From Streptomyces maremycinicus (GTDB taxonomy: Bacteria > Actinomycetota > Actinomycetes > Streptomycetales > Streptomycetaceae): a stretch of 64,000 nt of DNA. Of the stretch, positions 51,619 to 60,087 are shown in pieces. The notes below the pieces were generated by a model that was not told the origin of the DNA, searched no databases, and saw only the letters and a program-made list of their open reading frames with translations. Positions within the stretch are counted from its first letter, which is position 1. Every line of letters begins with the position of its first letter. Where the stretch lies: NCBI RefSeq assembly GCF_001184025.1, contig NZ_BBYG01000014.1, positions 496,001 to 560,000 on the forward strand. Reading direction: 5' to 3'. A program made the position numbers and the translations under genes.

Positions 51619-52488
51619 TCAGTCCCAGGGCGTGACCGCCGCGACCGGTGCGCCGTCGAGGAAGGCGCCGGTGCGGGCGGCGAACCACTCCGGGTCGTCC
51701 AGCCACGGGTAGTGGCCGGCGCCCGGCTGTACGGCGAACTCGGCGTCGGGGAACGCGTCGCGGAGGTGGCGGGCGAGTGCGGGCCGGGGCCCGCCGTCCT
51801 TCTCGCCGGCGAGCACCAGCACCGGGGCGGCCAGGTCCGCGAGGGCGGCCCGCAGCGCGGGCGGGTCGAAGGCCTCCGGATCCAGGAACGCCTGCTCGGC
51901 GGCCGAGTTGGTCTGTTCCTCCGCGGCGGCGTCGTGGGCGCGGGCGGCCTCGTCCCACCGGCCGTGGAAGAAGGCGCCGACGACCCCCCGGTCGGGCTCG
52001 TCCCCGCCCGTGAGCCATGCCTCGAACGCCGGGTAGGCCGCCGCGAACCAGGGTTCACCCGTGCGCAGCCGGGCGGCCGTCAGCCGGTCCTCGGCCGTGG
52101 CCGGCCGGCCGAGGGCCCATGGCGTGACGGTGATCAGCGCGAGCCGCGACACCCGGTGCGGGTAGCGGGCCGCGTACAGCAGCGCGAGGCTGCCGCCCGC
52201 GGAGTGGGCGAGCAGGTCGATCCGTTCGTGTCCGAGACGGACGCGCAGCGCCTCGACGTCGTCGACCTGCCGGTCGCAGCGGTACGTCGCCGGGTCCGCC
52301 GGGACGGCGGAGTCGCCGGTGCCGCGCAGGTCGAGCAGGACCAGCCGGCGCCGGGCGGCGAGCCCGCCGAGGTCGCCGAGGTAGGCGGAGGCGCGCATGG
52401 GGCCGCCGGGCAGGACGACGAGCGGCTCGCCCGTACCCCGGACGTGGTAGGCGAGCCGGGTCCCGTCCGGCGCGGTGAAGTTCGGCAT
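51619..52488 (-). CDS. Alpha/beta-fold hydrolase (proline-iminopeptidase-like)
   Basis: This 289-residue hydrolase has the oxyanion region VVLPGGPMRASAYLGDLG, the strand LVLLDLRGTGDS and the nucleophile elbow LLAHSAGGSLALLYAARYPHRV. The acid is in VLVLAGEKDGGP and the His in PGAGHYPWLDDPEWF. 'PGGP' and 'DLRGTGDS' resemble proline iminopeptidases, but small-molecule esterases share them. It is convergent with the FadD19-like gene (12 bp) and divergent from the PaaK-like gene. A role in the neighbouring CoA pathway, such as hydrolysing a ring-opened product, is only suggested by position. Confidence 0.85.
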   Translation of the reverse strand: MPNFTAPDGTRLAYHVRGTGEPLVVLPGGPMRASAYLGDLGGLAARRRLVLLDLRGTGDSAVPADPATYRCDRQVDDVEALRVRLGHERIDLLAHSAGGSLALLYAARYPHRVSRLALITVTPWALGRPATAEDRLTAARLRTGEPWFAAAYPAFEAWLTGGDEPDRGVVGAFFHGRWDEAARAHDAAAEEQTNSAAEQAFLDPEAFDPPALRAALADLAAPVLVLAGEKDGGPRPALARHLRDAFPDAEFAVQPGAGHYPWLDDPEWFAARTGAFLDGAPVAAVTPWD

Positions 52489-52602
52489 GCCCCGATCCTC
52501 GACGCGGGCCGGACCGCTCCGCAACGGGGTTCTCCCGGCGAAAGTCACGGCCGCCCTCTTGCCCGCGGCGGGCCGGCCTGGATTACTGATCCCCAGGAGG
52601 AT

Positions 52603-52620
52603 CGACCGAATGATCGGTCG
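52603..52620. promoter_or_regulatory. TetR-type palindrome upstream of the PaaK-like gene
   Basis: CGACCGA-ATGA-TCGGTCG is a perfect 7-4-7 inverted repeat, 71-88 bp before the PaaK-like start. The CGACCGA/TCGGTCG arms differ from operators A and B of this cluster, so a different TetR-family protein is expected. It resembles my recollection of actinobacterial PaaR sites. Confidence 0.6.
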
Positions 52621-52690
52621 TCCGTATTGCCATGGTTCGATGACCGGGCCGGCACGCAGCGGCCCGGCGAGGTGACGAGGGAGAAGTCCC

Positions 52691-53986
52691 ATGACGGATG
52701 CGGGGAACCTGCCGGACGAGGGCGAGCGCCTCGACGAGGGCGCCCTGCGCGTCCTCCAGCGGGAGCGGCTGCGGGCCTCGCTGCGCCACGCGTACGCCCA
52801 CGTGCCCTTCTACCGCGAGTCCTTCGACAAGGCGGGCGTCCATCCCGACGACTGCCGCGACCTCGGCGACCTGTCCCGCTTCCCGTTCACCACCAAGGCC
52901 GACCTGCGGGCGAACTACCCGTACGGGATGTTCGCCGTGCCCCGGGACCGTATCCGCCGCATCCACGCCTCCAGCGGCACCACCGGCCGCCCCACGATCG
53001 TCGGGTACACCGACGACGACCTGTCCCTGTGGGCCGACCTGGTGGCCCGTTCGCTCCGCGCCGCGGGCGGCCGGCCCGGTGACACGGTCCATGTGGCGTA
53101 CGGCTACGGCCTGTTCACCGGCGGCCTCGGCGCGCACTACGGCGCGGAACGCCTCGGCTGCACGGTGATCCCCGCGTCCGGCGGCATGACGTCCCGTCAG
53201 GTGCGGCTGATCCAGGACCTCGAACCCCGGATCATCATGGTGACCCCCTCCTACATGCTCACCCTGCTCGACGAGTTCGAACGCCAGGGGGTGGACCCGC
53301 GCTCCACCTCGCTGCGCGTGGGGGTGTTCGGCGCCGAGCCGTGGACGGAGCGGATGCGCCAGGAGATCGAGGAACGGTTCGCGATCGACGCCGTCGACAT
53401 ATACGGCCTGTCGGAGGTGATCGGCCCCGGCGTCGCGCAGGAGTGCGTGGAGACGAAGGACGGCCTGCACATCTGGGAGGACCACTTCTATCCCGAGATC
53501 GTCGACCCGGTCACCGGCGAGGTCCTCCCGGAGGGCGAGGAGGGCGAGCTGGTCTTCACCTCGCTCACCAAGGAGGCGATGCCGGTGATCCGCTACCGCA
53601 CCCGCGACCTGACCCGGCTGCTGCCGGGCACGGCTCGCGTCTTCCGGCGGATGCGGAAGGTGACGGGGCGCAGCGACGACATGGTCATCCTGCGCGGGGT
53701 GAACCTCTTCCCCACCCAGATCGAGGAGATCGTGCTGCGCACCCCGGGCGTCGCGCCCCACTTCCAGCTCCGGCTGACCCGGGAGGGCCGCCTCGACGCC
53801 CTCACCGTCCGCGCGGAGGCCCGCCCCGACGCGACCCCCGAGGACCGGGCCGCGGCAGCGCGCGCCGTCGCGGCGGCCGTGAAGGACGGCATCGGTGTGT
53901 CGGTCGCCGTCGAGATCGTCGATCCGGAGTCGCTGGAGCGGTCGGTGGGCAAGATCAGGCGGATCGTGGACCTGCGGGAGTCATGA
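52691..53986 (+). CDS. Phenylacetate-CoA ligase-like enzyme (PaaK family)
   Basis: This 431-residue adenylate-forming ligase of the PaaK type has LRASLRHAYAHVPFYRESFDKAGV, then FPFTTKADLRANYPYGMFAVP and the P-loop SSGTTGRPT (residues 94-102). It also has VAYGYGLFTGGLGAHYGAERLGCTVIP, IYGLSEVIGPGVAQEC, and the C-terminal DDMVILRGVNLFPTQIEE and SVGKIRRI. It is close to full family length. It activates an aryl acid such as phenylacetate with ATP and CoA. No paaABCDE genes are present, so the substrate may be another aromatic acid. Its last 6 bp overlap the convergent CoA-ligase gene. Confidence 0.88.
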   Translation: MTDAGNLPDEGERLDEGALRVLQRERLRASLRHAYAHVPFYRESFDKAGVHPDDCRDLGDLSRFPFTTKADLRANYPYGMFAVPRDRIRRIHASSGTTGRPTIVGYTDDDLSLWADLVARSLRAAGGRPGDTVHVAYGYGLFTGGLGAHYGAERLGCTVIPASGGMTSRQVRLIQDLEPRIIMVTPSYMLTLLDEFERQGVDPRSTSLRVGVFGAEPWTERMRQEIEERFAIDAVDIYGLSEVIGPGVAQECVETKDGLHIWEDHFYPEIVDPVTGEVLPEGEEGELVFTSLTKEAMPVIRYRTRDLTRLLPGTARVFRRMRKVTGRSDDMVILRGVNLFPTQIEEIVLRTPGVAPHFQLRLTREGRLDALTVRAEARPDATPEDRAAAARAVAAAVKDGIGVSVAVEIVDPESLERSVGKIRRIVDLRES

Positions 53987-55477
53987 GGCGAAGCGGTCGC
54001 GCAGCTCCCGCTTGAGGATCTTGCCGCTGGCGTTGCGCGGCAGCTCCTCGACGAACAGCACCCGCTTCGGCGCCTTGAAGTGGGGGAGGTTCTCGCGGGC
54101 GTGGGCGATGAGCTCCTCCTCGGTCACCTCGCCGCGCGGGACGACCACGGCCGTGATCGCCTCGATCCACCGCTCGTCCGGCAGCCCGATCACGGCGGCC
54201 TCGGCGACGGCGTCATGGGTGTACAGCGCGTCCTCGACCTGGCGGGAGGCGACCAGTACGCCACCGGAGTTGATGACGTCCTTGACCCGGTCGACGATCG
54301 TGAAGTAGCCGTGGGCGTCGCGCACGGCGAGGTCCCCGGAGTGGAACCAGCCGTCGCGGAAGGCGGCGGCGGTCTCCTCGGGCTTGTCCCAGTAGCCCTC
54401 GCACAGCTGAGGGGACCGGTAGACGATCTCGCCCGCCGTGCCGTCGGGGACGTCCTCGCCGTTCTCGTCGACCACCCGGGCGTCCACGAACAGGACCGTG
54501 CGCCCGCAGGAGTCCAGCCGCCCCTTGTGCTCGTCGGGGGCGAGGACGGTGGCGAGCGGGCCGATCTCGCTCTGTCCGAAGCAGTTGAAGAAGCCCAGTT
54601 CGGGCAGGCGTTCCCGGAGCCGCTCGAGGACGGGCACCGGCATGATCGACGCCCCGTAGTACGCCTTGCGCAGCCCGCTCAGGTCACGGGTGGCGAAGTC
54701 GGGGCGGTTGGCCAGGCCGATCCACACGGTCGGCGGGGCGAAGAGGCTGTCCACGCGGCCCTCCTCGATCAGGTCGAAGAGCCGGTCCCCGTCGGGCGCG
54801 TCCAGGATGATGTTCGTGGCGCCGACCGCGAGGTACGGCAGCAGGAACACGTGCAGCTGCGCCGAGTGGTACAGCGGCAGGGAGTGCGCGGGGCGGTCGC
54901 CGGCGCTCAGGTCGAGGGCGGTGATCGCGCTCAGGTACTCGTGCACCAGGGCGCGGTGGGTCATCATCGCGCCCTTGGGCAGCGCCGTCGTGCCCGAGGT
55001 GTAGAGCAGCTGCACCAGGTCCTCGGAGCGCGGCTCGGGACCCTCGTGGGCGGCGGTCGCGGGCAGCCGGGCGAGGAGCGAGTCCTCCGCGTCGCGCAGC
55101 GCGAGCGTCCGGGTGCCCGCGGGGAGCCGGCCCGCCAGGTCCGGGTCGGCGAGTACCAGCGCGCTGCCCGACTGGCGGACGATGTACGCGAGGTCCTCGC
55201 CGGTCAGGTTCTGGTTGACGGGGACGTGCACCAGGCCCGCGCGGGCGCAGGCGAGGAACGCGATCAGGTAGGCGTCGGAGTTGTGGCCGTAGGCGCCGAC
55301 CCGGTCACCGGGCGCGAGACCCTCGGCGAGCAGGACGCCCGCCGCGCGCGAGACGGCCTCGTCGAGTTCCTCGTAGGTCCAGGTGCGGTCGCGGTACTCC
55401 ACCGCGGCGCGTGCCGGGGTGCGGCGGGCGCTGCGCCGCAGCACCCCGTCGACCGTGCTGCCATGTCCGGGCGTCAT
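53981..55477 (-). CDS. Acyl-CoA ligase (AMP-forming, FadD-like)
   Basis: This 498-residue ligase has the P-loop LLYTSGTTALPKGAM, the substrate-site region PLYHSAQLHVFLLPYLAVGAT, the adenine motif FFNCFGQSEIGPLA, and the C-terminal WFHSGDLAVRDAHGYFTIVDRVKDVINSGGVLVASRQVE and NASGKILKREL (catalytic Lys). The P-loop's TTALP in place of the usual TTGxP is a small deviation. The ATG at 55477 has GAGGA 8 nt upstream. It overlaps the PaaK-like gene by 6 bp tail to tail. It probably serves the same catabolic block. Confidence 0.88.
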   Translation of the reverse strand: MTPGHGSTVDGVLRRSARRTPARAAVEYRDRTWTYEELDEAVSRAAGVLLAEGLAPGDRVGAYGHNSDAYLIAFLACARAGLVHVPVNQNLTGEDLAYIVRQSGSALVLADPDLAGRLPAGTRTLALRDAEDSLLARLPATAAHEGPEPRSEDLVQLLYTSGTTALPKGAMMTHRALVHEYLSAITALDLSAGDRPAHSLPLYHSAQLHVFLLPYLAVGATNIILDAPDGDRLFDLIEEGRVDSLFAPPTVWIGLANRPDFATRDLSGLRKAYYGASIMPVPVLERLRERLPELGFFNCFGQSEIGPLATVLAPDEHKGRLDSCGRTVLFVDARVVDENGEDVPDGTAGEIVYRSPQLCEGYWDKPEETAAAFRDGWFHSGDLAVRDAHGYFTIVDRVKDVINSGGVLVASRQVEDALYTHDAVAEAAVIGLPDERWIEAITAVVVPRGEVTEEELIAHARENLPHFKAPKRVLFVEELPRNASGKILKRELRDRFAS

Positions 55478-55598
55478 GACTCATGATCCTCGGGCGGCGG
55501 CCGGGGCGGGTCAAGTCGCGGGCGGACCGGGATGCCGACCCCCCGCCGTGGCGGCGCCCCGCCACGGCGGGGGGCCGGACCGGTCTTCCGGGTCCCGG

Positions 55599-57152
55599 TC
55601 ACACGGGACGCGTCCGCCCCTCCCAGTACGGCTCCCGCAGCCGGCGTTTGTAGAGCTTGCCGTTGGGGTCGCGGGGCATCTCGGTGATGAAGTCGATGCT
55701 CCGGGGGCGCTTGTAGCCGGCCAGCCGTTCGGCGCAGTGGTCGAGGAGGGCGGCGGCGAGGTCGGGTCCCGGCGTGTGACCGGGGGCCGGTTCGACGACG
55801 GCCTTCACCTCCTCGCCCCAGTCGTCGTGCGGGATGCCGAAGGCGGCGGCGTCGGCGACGGCGGGGTGGGCGAGCAGCGCGGACTCGATCTCGGCGGGGT
55901 AGATGTTGACGCCGCCCGAGATGATCAGGTCGATCTTGCGGTCGCGCAGGAAGAGGTAGCCGTCCTCGTCGAGCACGCCCAGGTCGCCGACGGTGAAGAA
56001 GTCGCCGATGCGGTTCTTCCTCGTCTTGTCGTCGTCCTTGTGGTAGCTGAAGCCACCGGTGGTCATCTTCATGTAGACCGTGCCGAGTTCGCCGGGCGGC
56101 AGTCGGTTGCCGTCGTCGTCGAAGACCGCCAGTTCGCTGATGGGCCAGGCCTTGCCGACCGTGCCGGGCCGCTTCAGCCAGTCCTCGGCCGTGGCGAAGG
56201 CGCCGCCGCCCTCGCTGGCCGCGTAGTACTCCTCGACACAGGTGCCCCACCAGTCGATCATCGCCCGCTTCACATGGTCGGGACAGGGCGCGGCACCGTG
56301 GATGGCGTGCCGCATGGAGGACACGTCGTGGCGTGCCCGGACCTCCGCCGGGAGGGCCAGCAGCCGGTGGAACTGGGTCGGGACCATATGGGTGTGGGTG
56401 CACCGGTGGGTGTCGATGAGACGGAGCATCTCCTGTGGCGTCCACTTGTCCATCAGCACCAGCGGGTGGCCGATGTGCAGGGACGCGGCCGCGAACTGGA
56501 GCACCGCCGTGTGGTAGAGCGGCGAGCAGACGAGATGCACGTTGTCGTCGAAGGGCCGGACGCCGAAGATGCCGAGGAAGCCGCCGAGGTAGGCCTCCTC
56601 GGGCAGCTTGCCGGGCAGCGGACGCCGGATGCCGCGCGGGCGGCCCGTCGTTCCCGAGGTGTAGTTCATGACCCAGCCGAGGGTGCGGTCGGCGGGCGGC
56701 GACCCGGGCTGTCCGGCGAGGAGTTCGGCGTACGGCCGGAAGCCCTCCACCTCGCCGACGGCGTACCGGTGGGTGGCGGGCAGACCGGCCTCCTCGGCGG
56801 CCCGGTGCGCCTGCTCGGCGAACCGCTCGTGGGCGAGGAGGACCTTGGCGCCGGAGTCGGAGACGATCCAGGCGATCTCGGGGCCCACCAGGTGGTGGTT
56901 GACGGGGACGAGGTAGAAGCCGGCCTGGGTGGCGGCGAGATGGGCGGTGAAGAACTCGGCGGAGTTGGGCAGGACGACGGCGAAGGCGTCGCCGCGCTCC
57001 AGGCCGGCCGCGCGCAGTCCGTGCACGAGCCGGTTGGCGGCGGCGTGCAGGCGTCCGGCGCTCCACTCCTCGCCGTCCGGCGCGATCAGGACCGTGCGGT
57101 CGGGGTCCTCGGTGGCCTGGGCCCAGAAGCCCGCGGGGGGTGTGCTGGTCAC
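55599..57152 (-). CDS. Acyl-CoA ligase (AMP-forming)
   Basis: This 517-residue ligase starts at GTG 57152, which overlaps the stop of the nitronate-monooxygenase-like gene (GTGA) and has AAGGAG upstream. Motifs are MNYTSGTTGRPRGIRR (P-loop), SPLYHTAVLQFAAASLHIGHPLVL, EEYYAASEGGGAFATAEDW (adenine site), GDLGVLDEDGYLFLRDRKIDLIISGGVNIYPAEIE and RDPNGKLYKRRL (catalytic Lys). The pattern is that of medium/long-chain or steroid-acid ligases. Translational coupling to the flavoprotein implies consecutive steps, and both are probably controlled from the palindrome at 58301. Confidence 0.88.
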   Translation of the reverse strand: MTSTPPAGFWAQATEDPDRTVLIAPDGEEWSAGRLHAAANRLVHGLRAAGLERGDAFAVVLPNSAEFFTAHLAATQAGFYLVPVNHHLVGPEIAWIVSDSGAKVLLAHERFAEQAHRAAEEAGLPATHRYAVGEVEGFRPYAELLAGQPGSPPADRTLGWVMNYTSGTTGRPRGIRRPLPGKLPEEAYLGGFLGIFGVRPFDDNVHLVCSPLYHTAVLQFAAASLHIGHPLVLMDKWTPQEMLRLIDTHRCTHTHMVPTQFHRLLALPAEVRARHDVSSMRHAIHGAAPCPDHVKRAMIDWWGTCVEEYYAASEGGGAFATAEDWLKRPGTVGKAWPISELAVFDDDGNRLPPGELGTVYMKMTTGGFSYHKDDDKTRKNRIGDFFTVGDLGVLDEDGYLFLRDRKIDLIISGGVNIYPAEIESALLAHPAVADAAAFGIPHDDWGEEVKAVVEPAPGHTPGPDLAAALLDHCAERLAGYKRPRSIDFITEMPRDPNGKLYKRRLREPYWEGRTRPV

Positions 57153-58258
57153 GTTCCGCTCCTTCCGGCGATGCGGTTGACGCGGTCCACGGCCCGCTCG
57201 AAGCCGCGGGTGAGGTCGTCGAAGACGGCCTGGACGCCGCGGACGTCGTTCATCCGGCCGACGATCTGGCCGACGGGCGTGCCGAGCAGGGGGTCGATCT
57301 CGTACTTCTGGATGCGCGAGACGGCCTCGGCGACCAGGAGCCCCTGGAGCGGCATGGGGAGGGTGCCGGGTCCGTCGGCGGCGTCCCAGGCGTCGGTCCA
57401 TTCGGTACGCAGCTGGCGTGCGGGTTTCCCGGTGAGGGCGCGGGAGCGGACCGTGTCGCCGGAGCCGGCCGCGAGGAGTTTGCGGGTGAGGGCGGACGAA
57501 CGCAGGTCGGCCTCGGCGGTGGTCAGCCAGACCGATCCGAGCCATACGCCCTGGGCGCCCAGCGCGAGGGCGGCGGCGATCTGCTGTCCGCTGCCGATGC
57601 CGCCGGCGGCGAGGACCGGCAGGGGGTCCACTGCCTCGACGACCTCGGGGGTGAGCACCATGGAGGCGATCTCGCCGGTGTGGCCGCCCGCCTCGTAGCC
57701 CTGGGCGACGACGATGTCGATGCCGCCGTCCCGGTGCTTGCGGGCGTGCCGGGCGCTCCCGGCGAGGGCGGCGACGAGCACGCCCCGTTCGTGGGCTCGG
57801 GCGACGATGTCGGCGGGCGGGGAGCCGAGGGCGTTGGCCAGCAGCCGGATCGGGTAGTCGAAGGCGACGTCGAGCTGGCGGCGGGCGACCTGTTCCATCC
57901 AGCCGGTGATCCGCCATCCGGACACCTCGCCCTCGGCCAGTTCGGGCACCCCGTACTTGGCGAGGGTCTCCCGCACGAACTCCCGGTGGGCCGCCGGGAT
58001 CATCGCTTCGACGTCGGCCTCCGTGACGCCTTCGACCTTCTTCGCGGGCATGACGACGTCGAGGCCGTAGGGCTTGCCGTCGACGTGCGCCTCGATCCAG
58101 TCGAGGTCGCGCTCGAGGTCGCCGGGCGCGGTGTAGCGGACCGCGCCGAGCACGCCGAAGCCGCCGGCACGGCTGATGGCCGCGGCGACGGCGGGGAACG
58201 GCGTGAAGCCGAAGACGGCGTGCTCGACTCCCAGTTGCTTGCTCAGCTCCGTCTGCAT
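57149..58258 (-). CDS. Nitronate-monooxygenase-like FMN protein
   Basis: This 369-residue TIM-barrel flavoprotein of the NMO/2-nitropropane-dioxygenase family reads FGFTPFPAVAAAISRAGGFGVLGA, then DIVVAQGYEAGGHTGEIASMVLTPEVVE and PVLAAGGIGSGQQIAAALALGAQGVWLGSVWLTT, which form the FMN phosphate site. The His in GGHTG corresponds to the conserved catalytic position of NMOs. Some members annotated this way are reductases or oxidases in steroid-ring catabolism (e.g. IpdC) rather than nitronate enzymes. That fits its coupling to a CoA ligase. Operator B lies 43 bp upstream of its ATG. Confidence 0.87.
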   Translation of the reverse strand: MQTELSKQLGVEHAVFGFTPFPAVAAAISRAGGFGVLGAVRYTAPGDLERDLDWIEAHVDGKPYGLDVVMPAKKVEGVTEADVEAMIPAAHREFVRETLAKYGVPELAEGEVSGWRITGWMEQVARRQLDVAFDYPIRLLANALGSPPADIVARAHERGVLVAALAGSARHARKHRDGGIDIVVAQGYEAGGHTGEIASMVLTPEVVEAVDPLPVLAAGGIGSGQQIAAALALGAQGVWLGSVWLTTAEADLRSSALTRKLLAAGSGDTVRSRALTGKPARQLRTEWTDAWDAADGPGTLPMPLQGLLVAEAVSRIQKYEIDPLLGTPVGQIVGRMNDVRGVQAVFDDLTRGFERAVDRVNRIAGRSGT

Positions 58259-58300
58259 GGGCGCAGGATGCCGCAGCCGGTGCGACGACGGAAGCCTCTT

Positions 58301-58317
58301 TCTGATACTCCGTCAGA
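58301..58317. promoter_or_regulatory. TetR-type operator B
   Basis: TCTGAT-ACTCC-GTCAGA lies 43-59 bp before the start of the NMO-ligase operon. It differs from operator A (49893-49909) at only two positions, one in an arm and one in the centre, and shares the trailing TTT. The XRE regulator stop is only 9 bp away. Confidence 0.68.
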
Positions 58318-58326
58318 TTTGCTGGC

Positions 58327-59178
58327 TCAGCCGGGGACGTGCATCCGCTGGGTGCCCACGACCGACAGCAGCCGCAGCGCCTCCTCGGAGGGCGAGCCGG
58401 GGGTGGCCGTGTAGATGACCACCCGCTGGTCCCGGTCGCTGATGTCCAGGACATCGCAGTTGACGGAGACGGGACCGACGAGGGGGTGGTCGAAGGTCTT
58501 GCACAGGGTGGGCCGCGCGGTCACCTCGTGGGCCGCCCACAGCTCGGCGAACTCCTGGCTGCCGGTGAGGAGTTCGTCGATCAGCGCGGTCAGTTCGGGG
58601 TCGCCGGGGTAGCGGGCGGCGGCGCCGCGCAGATGCTGGGCCGCGGTCCGGGCGAACTCCTCGGCGTCGGACACGCTGTACAGCCTCGTACCGCCGCGCC
58701 AGGGTTCGAGGAAGGCCCGCCGGACGAGGTTGCGGTCACGCCGCGGGAGCGCGGAGAAGTCCTCCAGGAGGGCGGCGGCCAGCGCGTTCCAGGCGATGAC
58801 CTCGTAGGTCGCGGACAGCACGATCGCCGCGGCACGCGGCAGCCGGTCCAGCAGGTCGACGATGCTCTGCCGCACCTCGCGCGAGGGGCCGGGCGGAGGT
58901 CCCGGCGGTGTGCCCGCGAGGTGGTGGAGATGGTCGCGCTCGGCGTCCGACAGCCGCAGGGCGCGGGCGATCTGGGCCAGCACCTCGCGGGACGGGTGCG
59001 GGGCACGGGCCTGCTCCAGCCGGGTGTAGTACTCGGTCGAGATGAACGCCAGCTGGGCCACCTCCTCGCGGCGCAGCCCGGGGGTGCGCCGGCGCGCTCC
59101 GGCGGGCAGTCCCACGTCGGTGGGGGTGATGCGTTCGCGTCGGCCGCGCAGGAAAGCGGCCAGTTCTCGTCGGTCCAC
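58327..59178 (-). CDS. XRE-family regulator with MmyB-like ligand domain
   Basis: This 283-residue regulator has an N-terminal XRE helix-turn-helix (RRELAAFLRGRRERITPTDV, GRRRTPGLRREEVAQLAFISTEYYTRLEQARAPHPSREVLAQIARAL; the sequence here has ARRR) and a C-terminal MmyB-like domain. That domain reads AAIVLSATYEVIAWNALAAALLEDF ... VRRAFLEPW ... GSQEFAELWAAHEV ... FDHPLVGPVSVNCDVLDI ... VVIYTATPGSPSEEALRLL. Such proteins often repress a divergent oxidoreductase and sense fatty acids or small organics. Here the divergent gene is an SDR. GTG 59178 follows GGAGG with unusually short spacing, so the exact start is uncertain. Confidence 0.9.
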   Translation of the reverse strand: MDRRELAAFLRGRRERITPTDVGLPAGARRRTPGLRREEVAQLAFISTEYYTRLEQARAPHPSREVLAQIARALRLSDAERDHLHHLAGTPPGPPPGPSREVRQSIVDLLDRLPRAAAIVLSATYEVIAWNALAAALLEDFSALPRRDRNLVRRAFLEPWRGGTRLYSVSDAEEFARTAAQHLRGAAARYPGDPELTALIDELLTGSQEFAELWAAHEVTARPTLCKTFDHPLVGPVSVNCDVLDISDRDQRVVIYTATPGSPSEEALRLLSVVGTQRMHVPG

Positions 59179-59265
59179 GCCTCCAGTGTGCGCGGACCGC
59201 CGAACGCCGAGCCAGGTACCGGCGGTGCCTGGATGGGCGGCGCGGCCGGGCGCAGGCTCGTCGGC

Positions 59266-60075
59266 ATGAACCACACGACGACCACATCCCCCTCCCCCGC
59301 TGCTTCCCACCCGGCGTCGGGCCTGCTCGCCGGCAAGGTCGCCTTCGTCAGCGGCGCCGGTCGGGGCATCGGCGCCGCCGCGGCCCGGCTGTTCGCCCGG
59401 GAAGGCGCCCGGGTGCTCCTCACCGCCCGTACGCGGAGCCAGCTCGAGGCGGTGACCGAGGAGATCCGGGCCGCCGGCGGCACCGCGGAGTACGTGCGCT
59501 GCGACCTGGCCGATCCGGCGAGCGTGCGAGCAGCCGTGGACCGGACCGTGGAGCTGTACGGCAGGCTCGACGTCGCCTTCAACAACGCGGCCACCATCCA
59601 GCCGCCCGGCCCGCTGGACGGGCTGGCGGAGAGCGACTTCGACCACGTCCTCGCGGTCAACCTCAAGGGGCCCTGGCTGGCGATGAAGGCGCAGATCGCC
59701 GCGATCCGCGCCACCTCCGGGACCGGCGCCGTCGTCAACACCTCCAGCGTCGGCAGCCTGATGGCCAACCCGGCGCTCCCGGTGTACGGCGCGGCGAAGC
59801 GGGCGCTGAACAGCCTGACCGCGTCGGCCGCCGCCACCTACGGCCCCGAGGGCATCCGCGTCAACGCCATCGCACCCGGTACGACGCTGACGGAGATGAT
59901 CGACGCCTGGGAGACGAGCACCCCGGGCATCGTCGACGGGCTCAACGCGCTCACCCCGCTGGGCCGCGCCGCCGATCCGGACGAGATCGCCCAGGCCGCG
60001 GCCTGGCTGCTGAGCGACCGGGCGTCCTACGTCACGGGCACGGTCCTGCGGGTCGACGGGGGCATGCGGGCCTGA
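59266..60075 (+). CDS. Short-chain dehydrogenase/reductase
   Basis: This 269-residue classical SDR has the cofactor motif SGAGRGIG (TGxxxGxG type), then FNNAATIQPPGPLD (NNAG-like), the catalytic Ser in VVNTSSVGSLMANPALPVYGAAKRAL with YxxxK, and the C-terminal SDRASYVTGTVLRVDGG. It is divergent from the XRE/MmyB regulator, an arrangement in which the regulator commonly controls the SDR. The start is ATG 59266; the longer frame upstream is antisense to the regulator. The substrate is unknown. Confidence 0.9.
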   Translation: MNHTTTTSPSPAASHPASGLLAGKVAFVSGAGRGIGAAAARLFAREGARVLLTARTRSQLEAVTEEIRAAGGTAEYVRCDLADPASVRAAVDRTVELYGRLDVAFNNAATIQPPGPLDGLAESDFDHVLAVNLKGPWLAMKAQIAAIRATSGTGAVVNTSSVGSLMANPALPVYGAAKRALNSLTASAAATYGPEGIRVNAIAPGTTLTEMIDAWETSTPGIVDGLNALTPLGRAADPDEIAQAAAWLLSDRASYVTGTVLRVDGGMRA

Positions 60076-60087
60076 TCCCGGGGCGGC

